From Microseira wollei NIES-4236 (lineage in GTDB: Bacteria > Cyanobacteriota > Cyanobacteriia > Cyanobacteriales > Aerosakkonemataceae), in contig NZ_BLAY01000104.1 of NCBI RefSeq assembly GCF_020521235.1, positions 1-35,502 on the forward strand: DNA of 35,502 nucleotides. The letters are read 5' to 3'. Positions 15,047-24,033 of this stretch are shown piece after piece; the first letter of the stretch is position 1, and each line of letters opens with the position of its first letter. A model generated the notes under the pieces. That model did no database searches. It was not told where the DNA came from and worked only from the letters and a program-made list of their open reading frames with translations. The position numbers and the translations under genes were made by a program.

Positions 15047-16462
15047 ATGAACGATTTTTTTACATTATCCTTTAGAACCAACATCGCGCTCTCGATCGAA
15101 CCAGAGCAAATTTTGTTGCGATCGCCCCAACATTCCCTCACCCTGGATCATCCTAAGCCAGGGTTAAAAACCGCTCTAGAACACCTCAAACATTCTGCAC
15201 TGACGCTGCCTCAATTGATTGCTGTTGTTGCCGAATTGGATGGCATTGATGATGGGGCAATGTTTGAAACCGAGTTACACAAATTGATAAAACTCGGTTG
15301 GATTTGCCACTCGGTTTTACCGCTAGCAACTGCGATTCCCATTGCGGAAAATTATCAATTTAATCTACCAGATATGGTGGTAGTAGAGACGTTTCATGAA
15401 ACGTCTCTACAACCACCATTCGCACTGTCGCGGTTTGCCTTTTTGCATCAGGACGATCGACAATTCTTTCTAGAGTCTCCCCTGTCAAAATCTAAAATTG
15501 TGCTGTTAGATTGGCGAGTGGCTGGCTTAATTGCCAAACTAGCACAATCAAATTCAAACTTGACAATTGATACGTTTGTTGATACAGGACTTGATGCAGA
15601 ATCGATTCAGAAACTATTAGCATTGTTGATAGCGACTGAGATGATTGTAATTGAACCTGAAGATTCAACAATTTCTCAGTGGAAATTTCATAATCTGTTA
15701 TTTCATCGCCAAACTCGTAAAAAATTGGATAGTTCAAGCAAATCAACAATACCGATTTTTGAGGAACGCGATCGCTACCCCATTGTCAAGTCACCGATGA
15801 GCGATCGCGTAATTCCCTTAGACAAACCCGATTTGGTAAGATTAGCAAAAACAGATGTTTCCTTGACTCAAGCGATCGAATCTCGCCAGTCAATCCGAGA
15901 ATATGGCGATCGTCCGATCGCTATATCCCAGTTAGCAGAGTTTCTCTATCGCTGTGCCAGAGTCAAAGAAGTTTACACTATCGAACCAGATATAATGGGC
16001 ATTGGCGAAGCTACCAAACGTCCTTATCCTAGCGGTGGAGCTTTATATGAATTAGAGATTTATCCAATTATTAATCAATGCACGGGTTTAGATTCAGGAC
16101 TCTATCACTATCAACCTTTATCTCACAGCTTGCACCAAATTTCTGACTGGAATCCTGATGTGGAAACTCTAGTTTTTGATGCTTGGAAAGCAACGGGACA
16201 GCAAGACGTTCCCCAAGTGCTTTTGATAATTACAGCTAGGTTTGGGCGATTGTTCTGGAAATACCATGACATTGGTTATGGTTTAATTTTGAAACATATT
16301 GGAGTGCTGTATCAAACCTTCTATTTAGTTGCTACGGCAATGCAATTAGCGCCCACTGCGATCGGTGCAGGTAACTCGGAAGAGTTTTGCCAAGTTGCCA
16401 ATCTCAATGAGTATGAAGAATCTTCTGTGGGAGAGTTTGCTTTGGGTTCGCGTCAGGAGTAA
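15047..16462 (+). CDS. Free-standing SagB/McbC-type FMN oxidase of the cyanobactin cluster
   Basis: A 471-residue protein. Residues 1-260 resemble the N-terminal part found in SagB-type TOMM dehydrogenases, with ALEHLKHSALTLPQLI and ELHKLIKLGWI. The nitroreductase-fold oxidase domain covers about 265-471: IESRQSIREYGDRPI (FMN phosphate-binding Arg), KRPYPSGGALYELEIYPII, KYHDIGYGLILKHIGVLYQT and APTAIGAGN. It would oxidise azolines to thiazoles or oxazoles. In canonical cyanobactin clusters this domain is the N-terminal part of PatG; here it is a separate gene. A palindromic repeat is inserted in frame at 15374-15418. A MITE follows exactly at the stop codon. Confidence 0.9.
   Translation: MNDFFTLSFRTNIALSIEPEQILLRSPQHSLTLDHPKPGLKTALEHLKHSALTLPQLIAVVAELDGIDDGAMFETELHKLIKLGWICHSVLPLATAIPIAENYQFNLPDMVVVETFHETSLQPPFALSRFAFLHQDDRQFFLESPLSKSKIVLLDWRVAGLIAKLAQSNSNLTIDTFVDTGLDAESIQKLLALLIATEMIVIEPEDSTISQWKFHNLLFHRQTRKKLDSSSKSTIPIFEERDRYPIVKSPMSDRVIPLDKPDLVRLAKTDVSLTQAIESRQSIREYGDRPIAISQLAEFLYRCARVKEVYTIEPDIMGIGEATKRPYPSGGALYELEIYPIINQCTGLDSGLYHYQPLSHSLHQISDWNPDVETLVFDAWKATGQQDVPQVLLIITARFGRLFWKYHDIGYGLILKHIGVLYQTFYLVATAMQLAPTAIGAGNSEEFCQVANLNEYEESSVGEFALGSRQE
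15374..15418. repeat. Palindrome inserted in frame in the oxidase gene
   Basis: A perfect 28-nt palindrome at 15383-15410 (GTAGAGACGTTTCA and its complement) is extended by TGGTGGT/ACCACCA to about 45 nt. It encodes the stretch around VVVETFHETSLQPP. The sequence is of a kind repeated in cyanobacterial genomes, so it is probably a mobile repeat tolerated in a linker. Confidence 0.85.
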
Positions 16463-16578
16463 TACCAAATCCGCTTCGATTACCCCCTTTATGGCTAACG
16501 ACTGAAGTCGCGCCTACACAAACAAAGACCGCCTGCGCGGTCTATAAAAATAAAGGGGTTTTTAAGGCGGATTTGGTA
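16463..16578. mobile_element. MITE family B at the oxidase stop codon
   Basis: The ends are TACCAAATCCGC (16463) and GCGGATTTGGTA (to 16578), a perfect 12-bp inverted repeat, flanked by TAA at 16460-16462 and 16579-16581. The left TAA is the stop codon of the oxidase gene. The interior contains a CCCCTTTAT/ATAAAGGGG pair and GACCGCCTGCGCGGTC. There is no gene in it. Confidence 0.82.
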
Positions 16579-16703
16579 TAAATCAACAGGATTTATGCAG
16601 CGATACCATAGCTTTGCTGGTGCGTTACGCTATCGCTAACGCACCCTACATATAGAGAATAAGAGAATAAGCCCCGATTAGTGTTTTTTACCTTTTACCG
16701 ATT

Positions 16704-19700
16704 ATGCCTGACCTAATTGAGATTCCTGGTTTTGCTGAGCTACAAGCTCTCACACGCGGCGATTCGCGCATCAAAATAGCGGTTCTGGATGGGCCTGCGG
16801 ATCTCGATCGGGCTTGCTTCCAAGGTGGTAATATCAGTAGGGTTAAGGGATACTGGCAACAAGATTTGGAGCCGATCGATCCGTTTTACATTCAACAAGA
16901 AGTCAAAATTAACAAATTAAGCGATCGCAAGAAAGCGTTAAAAAAGACACTCAAGCAAAGGAAAAATGAGAGTCAAGATGCTAACGCAACTTCAGATATT
17001 GAGGCAAGTCAAGTTTTAAATGCGATCGCGCCATCTATTCTATCAGCCTCTCACTACTCTCCTCGTTCCATTACCAGAATCTTCAATACCGTACTGGAAG
17101 ATACGGATGCAGCATTACAGGAGCAATATCGTCAGTTAAAAGTCTCAAAACCGCAACCAAACCTCAATCTAGAAAAACCTGCTAGCTTTGACACAATTGA
17201 GGGATTGGAGGATGCGATCGCGCAGTTAGAAGCAGAAATCAATGCGCTAAAAGATTCAATTCCCCAACCAGTGCAAGATCGTCTAGGCGGCATCTTTCAC
17301 GCCACTGGTATCTTTGGCACGATGTTTGGACAACCTGGATCTCCAGTAGAAGGAATTGCCCCCTATTGTACTGCCATCAACATCCCCCTATTTGAAACCG
17401 CAACCAGCGATGAAGCACTATCTCCCCTCAATATTGCCCATGCGTTTAATCTGGCATTGAAACTAGGAGTAAATATTATTCACTGTGCTGCTTGTCATCC
17501 CAACCAAACCGGGTTTGCCCACGAAATGATTCAAAAAGCAGTCAAACAGTGCCAGGATAATAACATCCTGATTGTGGCTCCTAGCGGCAATAACAAAGGC
17601 GAATGGTTTTGCGCTCCTGCGATTTTGCCCAACGTCCTGGCAGTCGGTATGATGAAAGACAACGGACAGCCTGCCAACTATAGCAATTGGGGCGGACAGT
17701 ACCAGCAACAGGGTATTCTAGCTCCCGGTGAAAACGTCATCGCCGCGCAACCCGGAACCGACGAACCAGCACGTCAAGAAGGAACCAGTTTAGCAGCTCC
17801 CGTCATTACAGGTATCTCTGCGCTGCTGATGAGCGTGCAACTGCAACGAGGGGAAAAACCCAACGCCGAAGCGGTGCGTCAAGCTCTTTTAAATAGTGCC
17901 ATTCCTTGCGACCCAGAAGAAGTAGAAGAACCGGAACGCTGTTTAAGAGGGAAATTAAATATTCCTGGTGCTTACGAATTAATTACTGGGGAAAAGCTGC
18001 GTTCATTATCAGTTGCAGATTCACCGATCGATAGCTCATTCAGCGCCAAAATCAACTCTGTAATTACGCCCATAATCAATGGACGATATATTTTAAATTC
18101 ACAACTAATAGGAACAGGAATTACTCATATCTACGAAGCAATTGATGTAGGCAACCCAGCCACAAAAGTTGCTTTCAAGGTATTTAAATATAATTCAGAT
18201 TTCCCAAATTTTTTCCAAGCATTGGAAGATAAAACCTTGTTAAACGAATCATTTGAAAAAGAATTATCAACTGAATCAGCTAAGCGCGAGAGGGAAGCGC
18301 TGACAGAGTTAAAGCACCCTAGAATTATCAAAATGCTTGATAGTGGTGTTGATGAACAGACGGGTGATGAGTTCTTAGTGCTTGAGTTGATGAAGTGGAA
18401 TTTAGCCGATTATCTGCAAGCTCACCCTGATACAGACTGGCACTACTTCTACCTAAATATTGCTTTGCCTATCCTCGAAGGTTTGGAATTTTGTCATCGT
18501 CACCATTATATTCATCGTGACATTCATCCCACCAATATTCTTCTCGACAATATTGGTAATATCAAGCTTGCTGACTTTAATATATCCAAAAAAATTGACA
18601 GTAAAAATAATAGTGACCCCGATAGTATGACTTGTATAAGTTTGATGAAACCAGGACGAGGTATATATGTTCCCCCCGAACCGGATGCAGGTTTATACAG
18701 CTATACTAGAGATGTGTTTGGATTTGGCATTCTAGTGCTAAATTGTTTGACGAATGTTGAATTATCTAATTATGAATATGTTTTGGAGGCACTGGAAAAA
18801 CTTGATGCTCCTCTCGCTGCAAAAAAAATAATTGAAACTACAATTTCACTAGATCCAGAAAAAAGACCAGCCACAGCCGGAGTTCTTTTAGCAGAATTTA
18901 AAAAGATTCAAAACCTAGAAAAAACAGAATCGATATTTGTCACTGAATCCCAAAAAATTCTGAATTCAAATGTGGCTGCTTCCGCAACAACTCTCAATGA
19001 ATTGTCATCAAATACAGCAGCAACAGCTATGCCTCATCCAAGCTTGATGACTGTTAGTGAACCCACCGAAGGCATCACCCCCAGCGCCGCCTCCAAACTC
19101 GTCTACGCCTTGGGAACCATAGGTTACGACTTTGGCAGCGAAGCTAGACGGGACACTTTCAAACAACTAATGCCAGCAGTCGAAATTGACGGCACCACGA
19201 TTCCTGCTAATCCTTATGATGTCCGTCAAATGGTAAATTATCTATCACAAAATCCCAGCGAAGCGAAAGCCTTAATTTGGACGCTCAATCAAGAACTTAC
19301 TCCCGTTTATGCCTTAGAACCCAGACAAGGATTTTCTGCTGATATCTACGAAATATTGATCGTGATGTTAGCGGGACAAATTGAACCGGAAGACAGCGAT
19401 AATTTTGTCGAACGAGTCAGCATTCCTGCCAAAACTGCGGATAAAACCGTGCAGCTATTTTCTGGGCAAGAACTTCCGGTAATTACGATCGTCAACACGC
19501 GGGGAATGTACGCTTGGAAAATCAATAATTTAGTCGAAGCTGCTTTGCAAAGTGTGGCTTCCCAAATACCGCAAGCCGATGAAATTGCGCTGCGAAAATC
19601 TCTCAATAGCTTCCTAAATAAAGTTTATTTTGAGTTTCAAAATTTAGGAAATACTTCTAGAGATCGGGCGTTGAACTTTTCTGTTACTAACACTTTCCAA

Positions 19701-19931
19701 GCTGCTTCTAGCTTTGCCGCAGTAGTTTCTACAGGTATGCAACTTGATGGTATTGAAGTGGAAAAAAGCAAGTTTTGTCGGCTTAATAGCGATTGTTGGG
19801 ATATGATATTAAAGTTTTTCGATCCAGAAAATAGTCGCAGAGCTAAGAAGGTTTATCGGTTTACAGTGGATGTGAGCGACAGAATTCCGGTTACTTTAGG
19901 TCAACTTCGCTCTTGGTCTGTGCCAAAATAA
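16704..19931 (+). CDS. PatG-type subtilisin protease fused to a protein kinase-like domain
   Basis: A 1075-residue protein, so far without a family name I know. Residues 1-430 form an S8 subtilisin domain with Asp29 (IAVLDG), His199 (FHATGIFG), Asn296 (PSGNN) and Ser362 (GTSLAAP). Between Asp and His is a helical, Lys/Glu-rich insert of about 150 residues (45-195), where macrocyclase PatG carries its lid insert. Residues about 460-740 form a Ser/Thr kinase-like domain: GTGITHIYEA loop, Lys492 (AFKVFK), a Glu in REREALTELKHPRI, HRDIHPTNILL (Asp606, Asn611), DFN (Asp624), PPEPDAG, RDVFGFGIL and DPEKRPAT. Residues about 790-1075 (LVYALGTIGYDFGSEARRDT onward) repeat the C-terminal domain of the patA-type protein. 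It probably cleaves the recognition tail and cyclises the core; the kinase role is unknown. No oxidase domain is present. Confidence 0.88.
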   Translation: MPDLIEIPGFAELQALTRGDSRIKIAVLDGPADLDRACFQGGNISRVKGYWQQDLEPIDPFYIQQEVKINKLSDRKKALKKTLKQRKNESQDANATSDIEASQVLNAIAPSILSASHYSPRSITRIFNTVLEDTDAALQEQYRQLKVSKPQPNLNLEKPASFDTIEGLEDAIAQLEAEINALKDSIPQPVQDRLGGIFHATGIFGTMFGQPGSPVEGIAPYCTAINIPLFETATSDEALSPLNIAHAFNLALKLGVNIIHCAACHPNQTGFAHEMIQKAVKQCQDNNILIVAPSGNNKGEWFCAPAILPNVLAVGMMKDNGQPANYSNWGGQYQQQGILAPGENVIAAQPGTDEPARQEGTSLAAPVITGISALLMSVQLQRGEKPNAEAVRQALLNSAIPCDPEEVEEPERCLRGKLNIPGAYELITGEKLRSLSVADSPIDSSFSAKINSVITPIINGRYILNSQLIGTGITHIYEAIDVGNPATKVAFKVFKYNSDFPNFFQALEDKTLLNESFEKELSTESAKREREALTELKHPRIIKMLDSGVDEQTGDEFLVLELMKWNLADYLQAHPDTDWHYFYLNIALPILEGLEFCHRHHYIHRDIHPTNILLDNIGNIKLADFNISKKIDSKNNSDPDSMTCISLMKPGRGIYVPPEPDAGLYSYTRDVFGFGILVLNCLTNVELSNYEYVLEALEKLDAPLAAKKIIETTISLDPEKRPATAGVLLAEFKKIQNLEKTESIFVTESQKILNSNVAASATTLNELSSNTAATAMPHPSLMTVSEPTEGITPSAASKLVYALGTIGYDFGSEARRDTFKQLMPAVEIDGTTIPANPYDVRQMVNYLSQNPSEAKALIWTLNQELTPVYALEPRQGFSADIYEILIVMLAGQIEPEDSDNFVERVSIPAKTADKTVQLFSGQELPVITIVNTRGMYAWKINNLVEAALQSVASQIPQADEIALRKSLNSFLNKVYFEFQNLGNTSRDRALNFSVTNTFQAASSFAAVVSTGMQLDGIEVEKSKFCRLNSDCWDMILKFFDPENSRRAKKVYRFTVDVSDRIPVTLGQLRSWSVPK

Positions 19932-20317
19932 GGCTGTCTCTGCATCATACCGAATCCGCTTCGATCGCCCCCTGAGGGGGTGATATCGTGTCCGGTTGCA
20001 TCGGTTGCGTTTGGAGAGCAAAGGGGATGGGGGAGCTGGGGGAGAAAAAACGCTTTTTCGCACAATCAACTATACACAACTGATCTCTCGCGGACATGAT
20101 ATGACAACAATCGGTCAACCCCTTACCCCACATTCCGCACCCTGGAGTGTCACACAGCATAATTACCCAGAAAACTCTATTTTTCAAGTTATAAATTATG
20201 CCTTTAAGCCGTTCTTTATCAGTTATTATCCGCAATAAAAGTATAATTTATAGCTTTGTTGGTTGAGAAAAACAAAGCCAAACCGATTGTGACAGTTGAG
20301 GGTGCGGAATCTGGGTT
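19932..20317. other. Gene-free region with MITEs after the cyanobactin cluster
   Basis: Contains a lone family B end (TACCGAATCCGC at about 19949) and family A copy 3. The rest, to 20317, is A+T-rich with no convincing gene. Confidence 0.5.
19984..20101. mobile_element. MITE family A, copy 3
   Basis: The ends are TATCGTGTCCGG and CGCGGACATGATA, flanked by TGA at 19981-19983 and 20102-20104. It is almost the exact inverse of copy 2 in the DUF4058 gene, with ATGCAACCGG-type and AGTTGTGTATAG segments in common. Confidence 0.8.
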
Positions 20318-22279
20318 TCAAGGGGATGCTGCTACACAGAGAGATTCAATCTTGGATCTAGGTGCTAATAAAGCAACCGCATGGGGGACAGGACGAGGAA
20401 CGAAATCCTTCACCAATAGTTTACCTTGGTAAGTTAGGGAAGTGCTAGCACCAGAGTCAACCATGACTGCTTCTCGGTAGCCAGCTTTGGAGAGTGCTAC
20501 TGCCAAGGAAACTGAATCAACTCTTTCTTGAGATATACCGATTTTTGGTTGTCCGCTGCGATCAATTCCCCAAAAGGCGCGATGACGTTTGGCATCAAAA
20601 CCATATAAATTACCAAAACTTTTATATGGCTGGGGTTGACCGTTTTTAACTAACCAAGCTGCTGCTACAAAGGCATCGGTTACTTTTGGCATTACTGCCT
20701 GTATTCCCTTCAAACTATTGTGATTTTTGGGGTTGTAAGGAATGTATTTTACAGCTTCTGGGCTAATTAGAACTAGCGGTCGTCCTGCGATTTTACTGTT
20801 GTCATAGTCGTTTCCTGGGATAAATTTTTTAGTATTTTGGCTGAATACTGGTCCAATCATGACATTGGACGTTTCATCTTTGAGCGAGAAAAAACCGCCA
20901 TCAACGGCAGCTATGGCTGAGGTTCCTTTAATAATTTTTGGCAAGCGATCGCGTTTTGTCCCATGTACGGTGATCGGTCTACCGCCAGAAATTAAAGTCA
21001 GCGAGATATCGTCGATGGTAATATTCTTTTGTTGCACGGGAGCGGTAAAATCAAAACTTTGAGCCGCACTCGCGAGTGGAGGGCCTCCCCAAGCTTGCAA
21101 GATGGGGTTGCCTTCTGGTTGATTAATTGCAGCCGCCAACTTTGACTGCCCAAAACGCGCGATTGCTAGCAAACTCTCTGACTCTCCAGCATAGCGTTCA
21201 TCGCGATCGCTCATCGTTAGTGCTGCTACATATCCAGCTTTTTTCACTGCATTTGCTACTCGTCCATCGTACTTGCCTACTGGATAAGTAAAATAACGGA
21301 TAGGAATGCCCAATTTACTTTCTAAAATTCGCTTGGACTCGACGACTTCCATTTTCAGCTTGTCATCGGATAGCTGCCTCAAATCGTCTGGATGAGTCAC
21401 GCTATGAGATGCAATTGTTACCAAAGGATCAGCCGCCATCCGCTGCAACTGCTTCCAACTGACGTGGGTTCTACCTGTATTGATGCCTACTTTGGAAGTA
21501 TAAATTGAAAAAGTAGCTGGATAATTGTACTTTTTCATTAGTGGATAAACATATTCGTAGTGACCGCCATAGCCATCATCAAACGTCAACAAAATTGGCT
21601 TGGCTGGCAGTGGCTTTCCCGTGCGTAAGTGAACAACAAGCTGGTCAAAACTAATCGGAGTCATACCAGCTTTTTGTATTAGTTGAAAATGTTGTTCTAG
21701 TTGTTTGGGTGTGACATCAAAGAATACTTCTTTCTTGGGCAAAATATCGTGATACATAACAACGGGAACTTTTGCCAGTTTGGCTTGTTCGTTGATAGTA
21801 GGCCAAGGGCTAATATTTGAGTAGGAAGCCATCAAAGATACTAGCTTCAGCATTAAACGCTTCTTTTCGTCTTCTACACCCGCCACCTTTTGCGCTACCA
21901 GTACTGAACCGTTTACCGCGCTAGCGATTTGACCAAAGGGAGATTGACGTTTTGGACTTGAACAAGGTGATTGCTTTGATTGTTTGAGGGATAGGGGAAC
22001 CGTGTCTGCTATTTTCTCAGCGACTAAAGCGATGAACTTAGCATCTTTTTGCTTTAATTTGAAAGTTTGCTCAGGCGGATTGGAAAAGTGTTTTTTGCCA
22101 GAAACAATTTGGGGATTCCGAGGGGAATTGTGAGATTGAATCCAAGCTAAATATAGAAAAAATCCGATTGTTAGACTGGGGGCAATCGCTAAAGCCAAAT
22201 CATTATGGCGAGGCAGTCTAACTTTGGCATTTAAGAGCAGTTTGCGGAGCAGCGACATCAGATGTGTTCCCGATAACAT
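20318..22279 (-). CDS. Polysaccharide deacetylase fused to a phosphodiester glycosidase domain
   Basis: A 653-residue membrane-anchored protein. One transmembrane segment (LALAIAPSLTIGFFLYLAW) lies near residues 26-44. The NodB-type deacetylase part has VPVVMYHDI, the metal-binding TFDDGYGG, ASHSVTHPDDL (His-x3-His) and YFTYPVGKYD. The C-terminal part resembles the phosphodiester glycosidase (NAGPA-like) family: AAVDGGFFS, GRPLVLI, HRAFWGID, REAVMVDSGASTSL. It probably acts on cell-wall or exopolysaccharide in the periplasm. The start could also be ATG 22258 (MSLLRKLL). It is convergent with the cyanobactin cluster and shows no sign of belonging to it. Confidence 0.88.
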   Translation of the reverse strand: MLSGTHLMSLLRKLLLNAKVRLPRHNDLALAIAPSLTIGFFLYLAWIQSHNSPRNPQIVSGKKHFSNPPEQTFKLKQKDAKFIALVAEKIADTVPLSLKQSKQSPCSSPKRQSPFGQIASAVNGSVLVAQKVAGVEDEKKRLMLKLVSLMASYSNISPWPTINEQAKLAKVPVVMYHDILPKKEVFFDVTPKQLEQHFQLIQKAGMTPISFDQLVVHLRTGKPLPAKPILLTFDDGYGGHYEYVYPLMKKYNYPATFSIYTSKVGINTGRTHVSWKQLQRMAADPLVTIASHSVTHPDDLRQLSDDKLKMEVVESKRILESKLGIPIRYFTYPVGKYDGRVANAVKKAGYVAALTMSDRDERYAGESESLLAIARFGQSKLAAAINQPEGNPILQAWGGPPLASAAQSFDFTAPVQQKNITIDDISLTLISGGRPITVHGTKRDRLPKIIKGTSAIAAVDGGFFSLKDETSNVMIGPVFSQNTKKFIPGNDYDNSKIAGRPLVLISPEAVKYIPYNPKNHNSLKGIQAVMPKVTDAFVAAAWLVKNGQPQPYKSFGNLYGFDAKRHRAFWGIDRSGQPKIGISQERVDSVSLAVALSKAGYREAVMVDSGASTSLTYQGKLLVKDFVPRPVPHAVALLAPRSKIESLCVAASP

Positions 22280-22440
22280 ACTCGACTGAATCGAGAACCG
22301 TATTTGTACTCGATTCAGGTGACGAGTACACCTTATGGTTAAGTCGTTAAGGGGAAGCTAAGGCAGCTTTAAGAATGGTATTAAGGAAAGGCTAAGGTCG
22401 CTTTAACTGTGCTACCTACTGCAACGATTGGTACGAGTTT

Positions 22441-22551
22441 GAAGAGGACGCGGGGACAAGGGGACGCGGTGACGCTCCTGACGCGGGGAATGTTGCCGCA
22501 GAACTCGACCCGTCTCCGCGTCAGGAGCGTCTCCCCTTCTCCTTTGTCCTC
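22441..22551. repeat. Long imperfect inverted repeat between two genes
   Basis: GAGGACGCGGGGACAAGGGG and GACGCTCCTGACGCGG on the left can pair with CCGCGTCAGGAGCGTC and CCCCTTCTCCTTTGTCCTCC on the right. The hairpin lies between the nitrilase stop (22568) and the upstream region of the deacetylase gene, so it may also terminate transcripts. It is C+G-rich compared with its surroundings. The remaining 22280-22440 shows no gene. Confidence 0.6.
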
Positions 22552-22567
22552 CGAAGCGTCTTCTGGG

Positions 22568-23380
22568 TCAAAAAAAGACGCGGTGTTGCAGGGAGGGCAT
22601 TTGACGGCGGACTTGTTCTAGGCGAGTGGGGTTGATTTCTGCGATCGCTACCCCAGGTTTATCCCCGGCATCGGCTAAAATTACTCCCCAAGGATCAACT
22701 ATCATCGCGTGTCCGTGAGACTGGCGGGTAGCGTAATGACGCCCTGTTTGAGCAGGTGCGATGACGTAGCAGGTGTTTTCAATCGCTCTTGCTTGTAGCA
22801 AAACTTGCCAGTGGTCTTTGCCAGTATAAGCAGTGAAGGCAGCGGGAACAAATAATACTTCGGCTCCCATTTGGGATAGGTAGCGGTAAAGTTCGGGGAA
22901 GCGGACATCGTAGCAGACGGAGAGTCCCAAGTTACCGAGTTCTTTGCAGGGACAAACTTGGGGCAGGTGAGTCCCCGCCATGACGGTGCTGGATTCTCGA
23001 TAGGTGTTACCGTCGGGTAAGTTTACGTCGAATAGGTGTACTTTTTGGTAGCGGGCGAGTTCGATACCGCTGGGGTCGATGAGTAGGGCGGTGTTATAAA
23101 CTTTACCCTCGTCGCAGGGAACTGGGAAGCCGCCGCCTAAGATGGTGACTTGGAAGCGTTGCGCCATCGTTTTGAGGAATTTTTCGCTATGGAGGGCGAT
23201 CGCTTCTGCTTGGGCTATTTTCTCTTGTTCTTCCCCCAGAAAGGAAAAGTTTTCGGGTAAGCTTACTAATTCCGCACCCTGGCGCACGGCTAATTCTATC
23301 AGTTCTTCTGCCTGCACTAGGTTTTTTTCTAGGTCAGGAACGCTGGTCATTTGGATCGCGGCAGCTCGGTAAGACTTCAT
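22568..23380 (-). CDS. Carbon-nitrogen hydrolase, Nit1/Nit2-like
   Basis: A 270-residue nitrilase-superfamily amidase, with the catalytic triad Glu43 (LPENF), Lys113 (YQKVHLFD) and Cys156 (SVCYDVRFPELYR). The family pattern (LPDG, ARAIENTCYV, GHAMIVDPWG) fits the NIT1/NIT2 branch, whose best-known members hydrolyse deaminated glutathione or omega-amidated acids. The gene is full length and begins MKSYRAAAIQM. It would act in the cytosol as metabolite repair; the substrate cannot be read from sequence. Confidence 0.92.
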   Translation of the reverse strand: MKSYRAAAIQMTSVPDLEKNLVQAEELIELAVRQGAELVSLPENFSFLGEEQEKIAQAEAIALHSEKFLKTMAQRFQVTILGGGFPVPCDEGKVYNTALLIDPSGIELARYQKVHLFDVNLPDGNTYRESSTVMAGTHLPQVCPCKELGNLGLSVCYDVRFPELYRYLSQMGAEVLFVPAAFTAYTGKDHWQVLLQARAIENTCYVIAPAQTGRHYATRQSHGHAMIVDPWGVILADAGDKPGVAIAEINPTRLEQVRRQMPSLQHRVFF

Positions 23381-23598
23381 GGGTAAGATCGTCGAGAGAA
23401 CAAAATACTGCCCGGTGTTGATGCGAGTGAGGAACGCTTTTTGGCAGTATAGAGTATTTTATGATATTGAACCGCATTCGCGTTCGCGCAGCGGCGCGGA
23501 TGCGCAAGAGCGATAGGGCATAGACGCGATAGACGCTTTCTGCGGCTTTGGTGCAGGTTAGGGCGGGAAGCAAAGAGGGGGGAGAGAGGGTGAGATCG
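23381..23598. other. Intergenic region with GC-rich repeats
   Basis: No gene is seen. It holds GCATTCGCGTTCGCGCAGCGG-like sequence and GACGCGATAGACGC, of the kind of small cyanobacterial repeats, between the nitrilase gene and the end of the broken hepT. Confidence 0.4.
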
Positions 23599-24033
23599 CT
23601 ATCCGTCACCAAATTCTGTTTGTAGGATGCGTTGCACTTGTTCTAGTAGGAGTGGCACTTTATTCTGTAGGATATCCTACAGTGTTTCGTTTTCGAGGCT
23701 AAAGTAAGCGTGAGCTAAGATGTCGCGTCAGCCAGCTATTTTACGCCATTCAACTTCTGTGTAGCGAGCTAGAATTTGAGTTACGCAAACACCAAAGTTT
23801 CTCTGAAAAATCGTCGGTTTGGCAACTAGAGATCGTACCAAGAAACAAAGGTGATAGGATCGTCGTGGGTTGTTTTTGACAGCTTCGCCAATAATTTGTA
23901 AGTTGCGTACCACTGCATCAAAGGTACGTTCATCGGCGATGAATTCCTCAAAACTCATGCCTTGGGTGTAGCGGATTACTTTAGCACCACTGGTGAGGAT
24001 GTCTTCTAAGTAAAGGCGAAGACTACGCGACAA
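23599..24033 (-). pseudogene. hepT: HepT-like toxin gene, broken by a repeat insertion and two stops
   Basis: From 24033 the frame reads MSRSLRLYLEDILTSGAKVI, then TFDAVVRNLQIIGEAVKN, a HepT (DUF86) protein. About 97 bp of a dispersed repeat (about 23777-23873) then interrupts it. The frame continues ARYTEVEWRKIAG, a TGA stop (23725-23727), RDILAHAYFSLENETL, a TAG stop where Trp is expected, and DILQNKVPLLLEQVQRIL to 23599. The RDILAH (R-x4-H) active-site motif is present but behind the stops. HepT is the RNase/toxin partner of MntA-type nucleotidyltransferases, and the mntA gene lies just upstream. Confidence 0.8.

Noticed and set aside
20102-20238. Small gene after the cyanobactin cluster
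   Set aside because: The plus frame starts inside MITE A and the minus frame is also MITE-derived; neither has a ribosome binding site or recognisable sequence.
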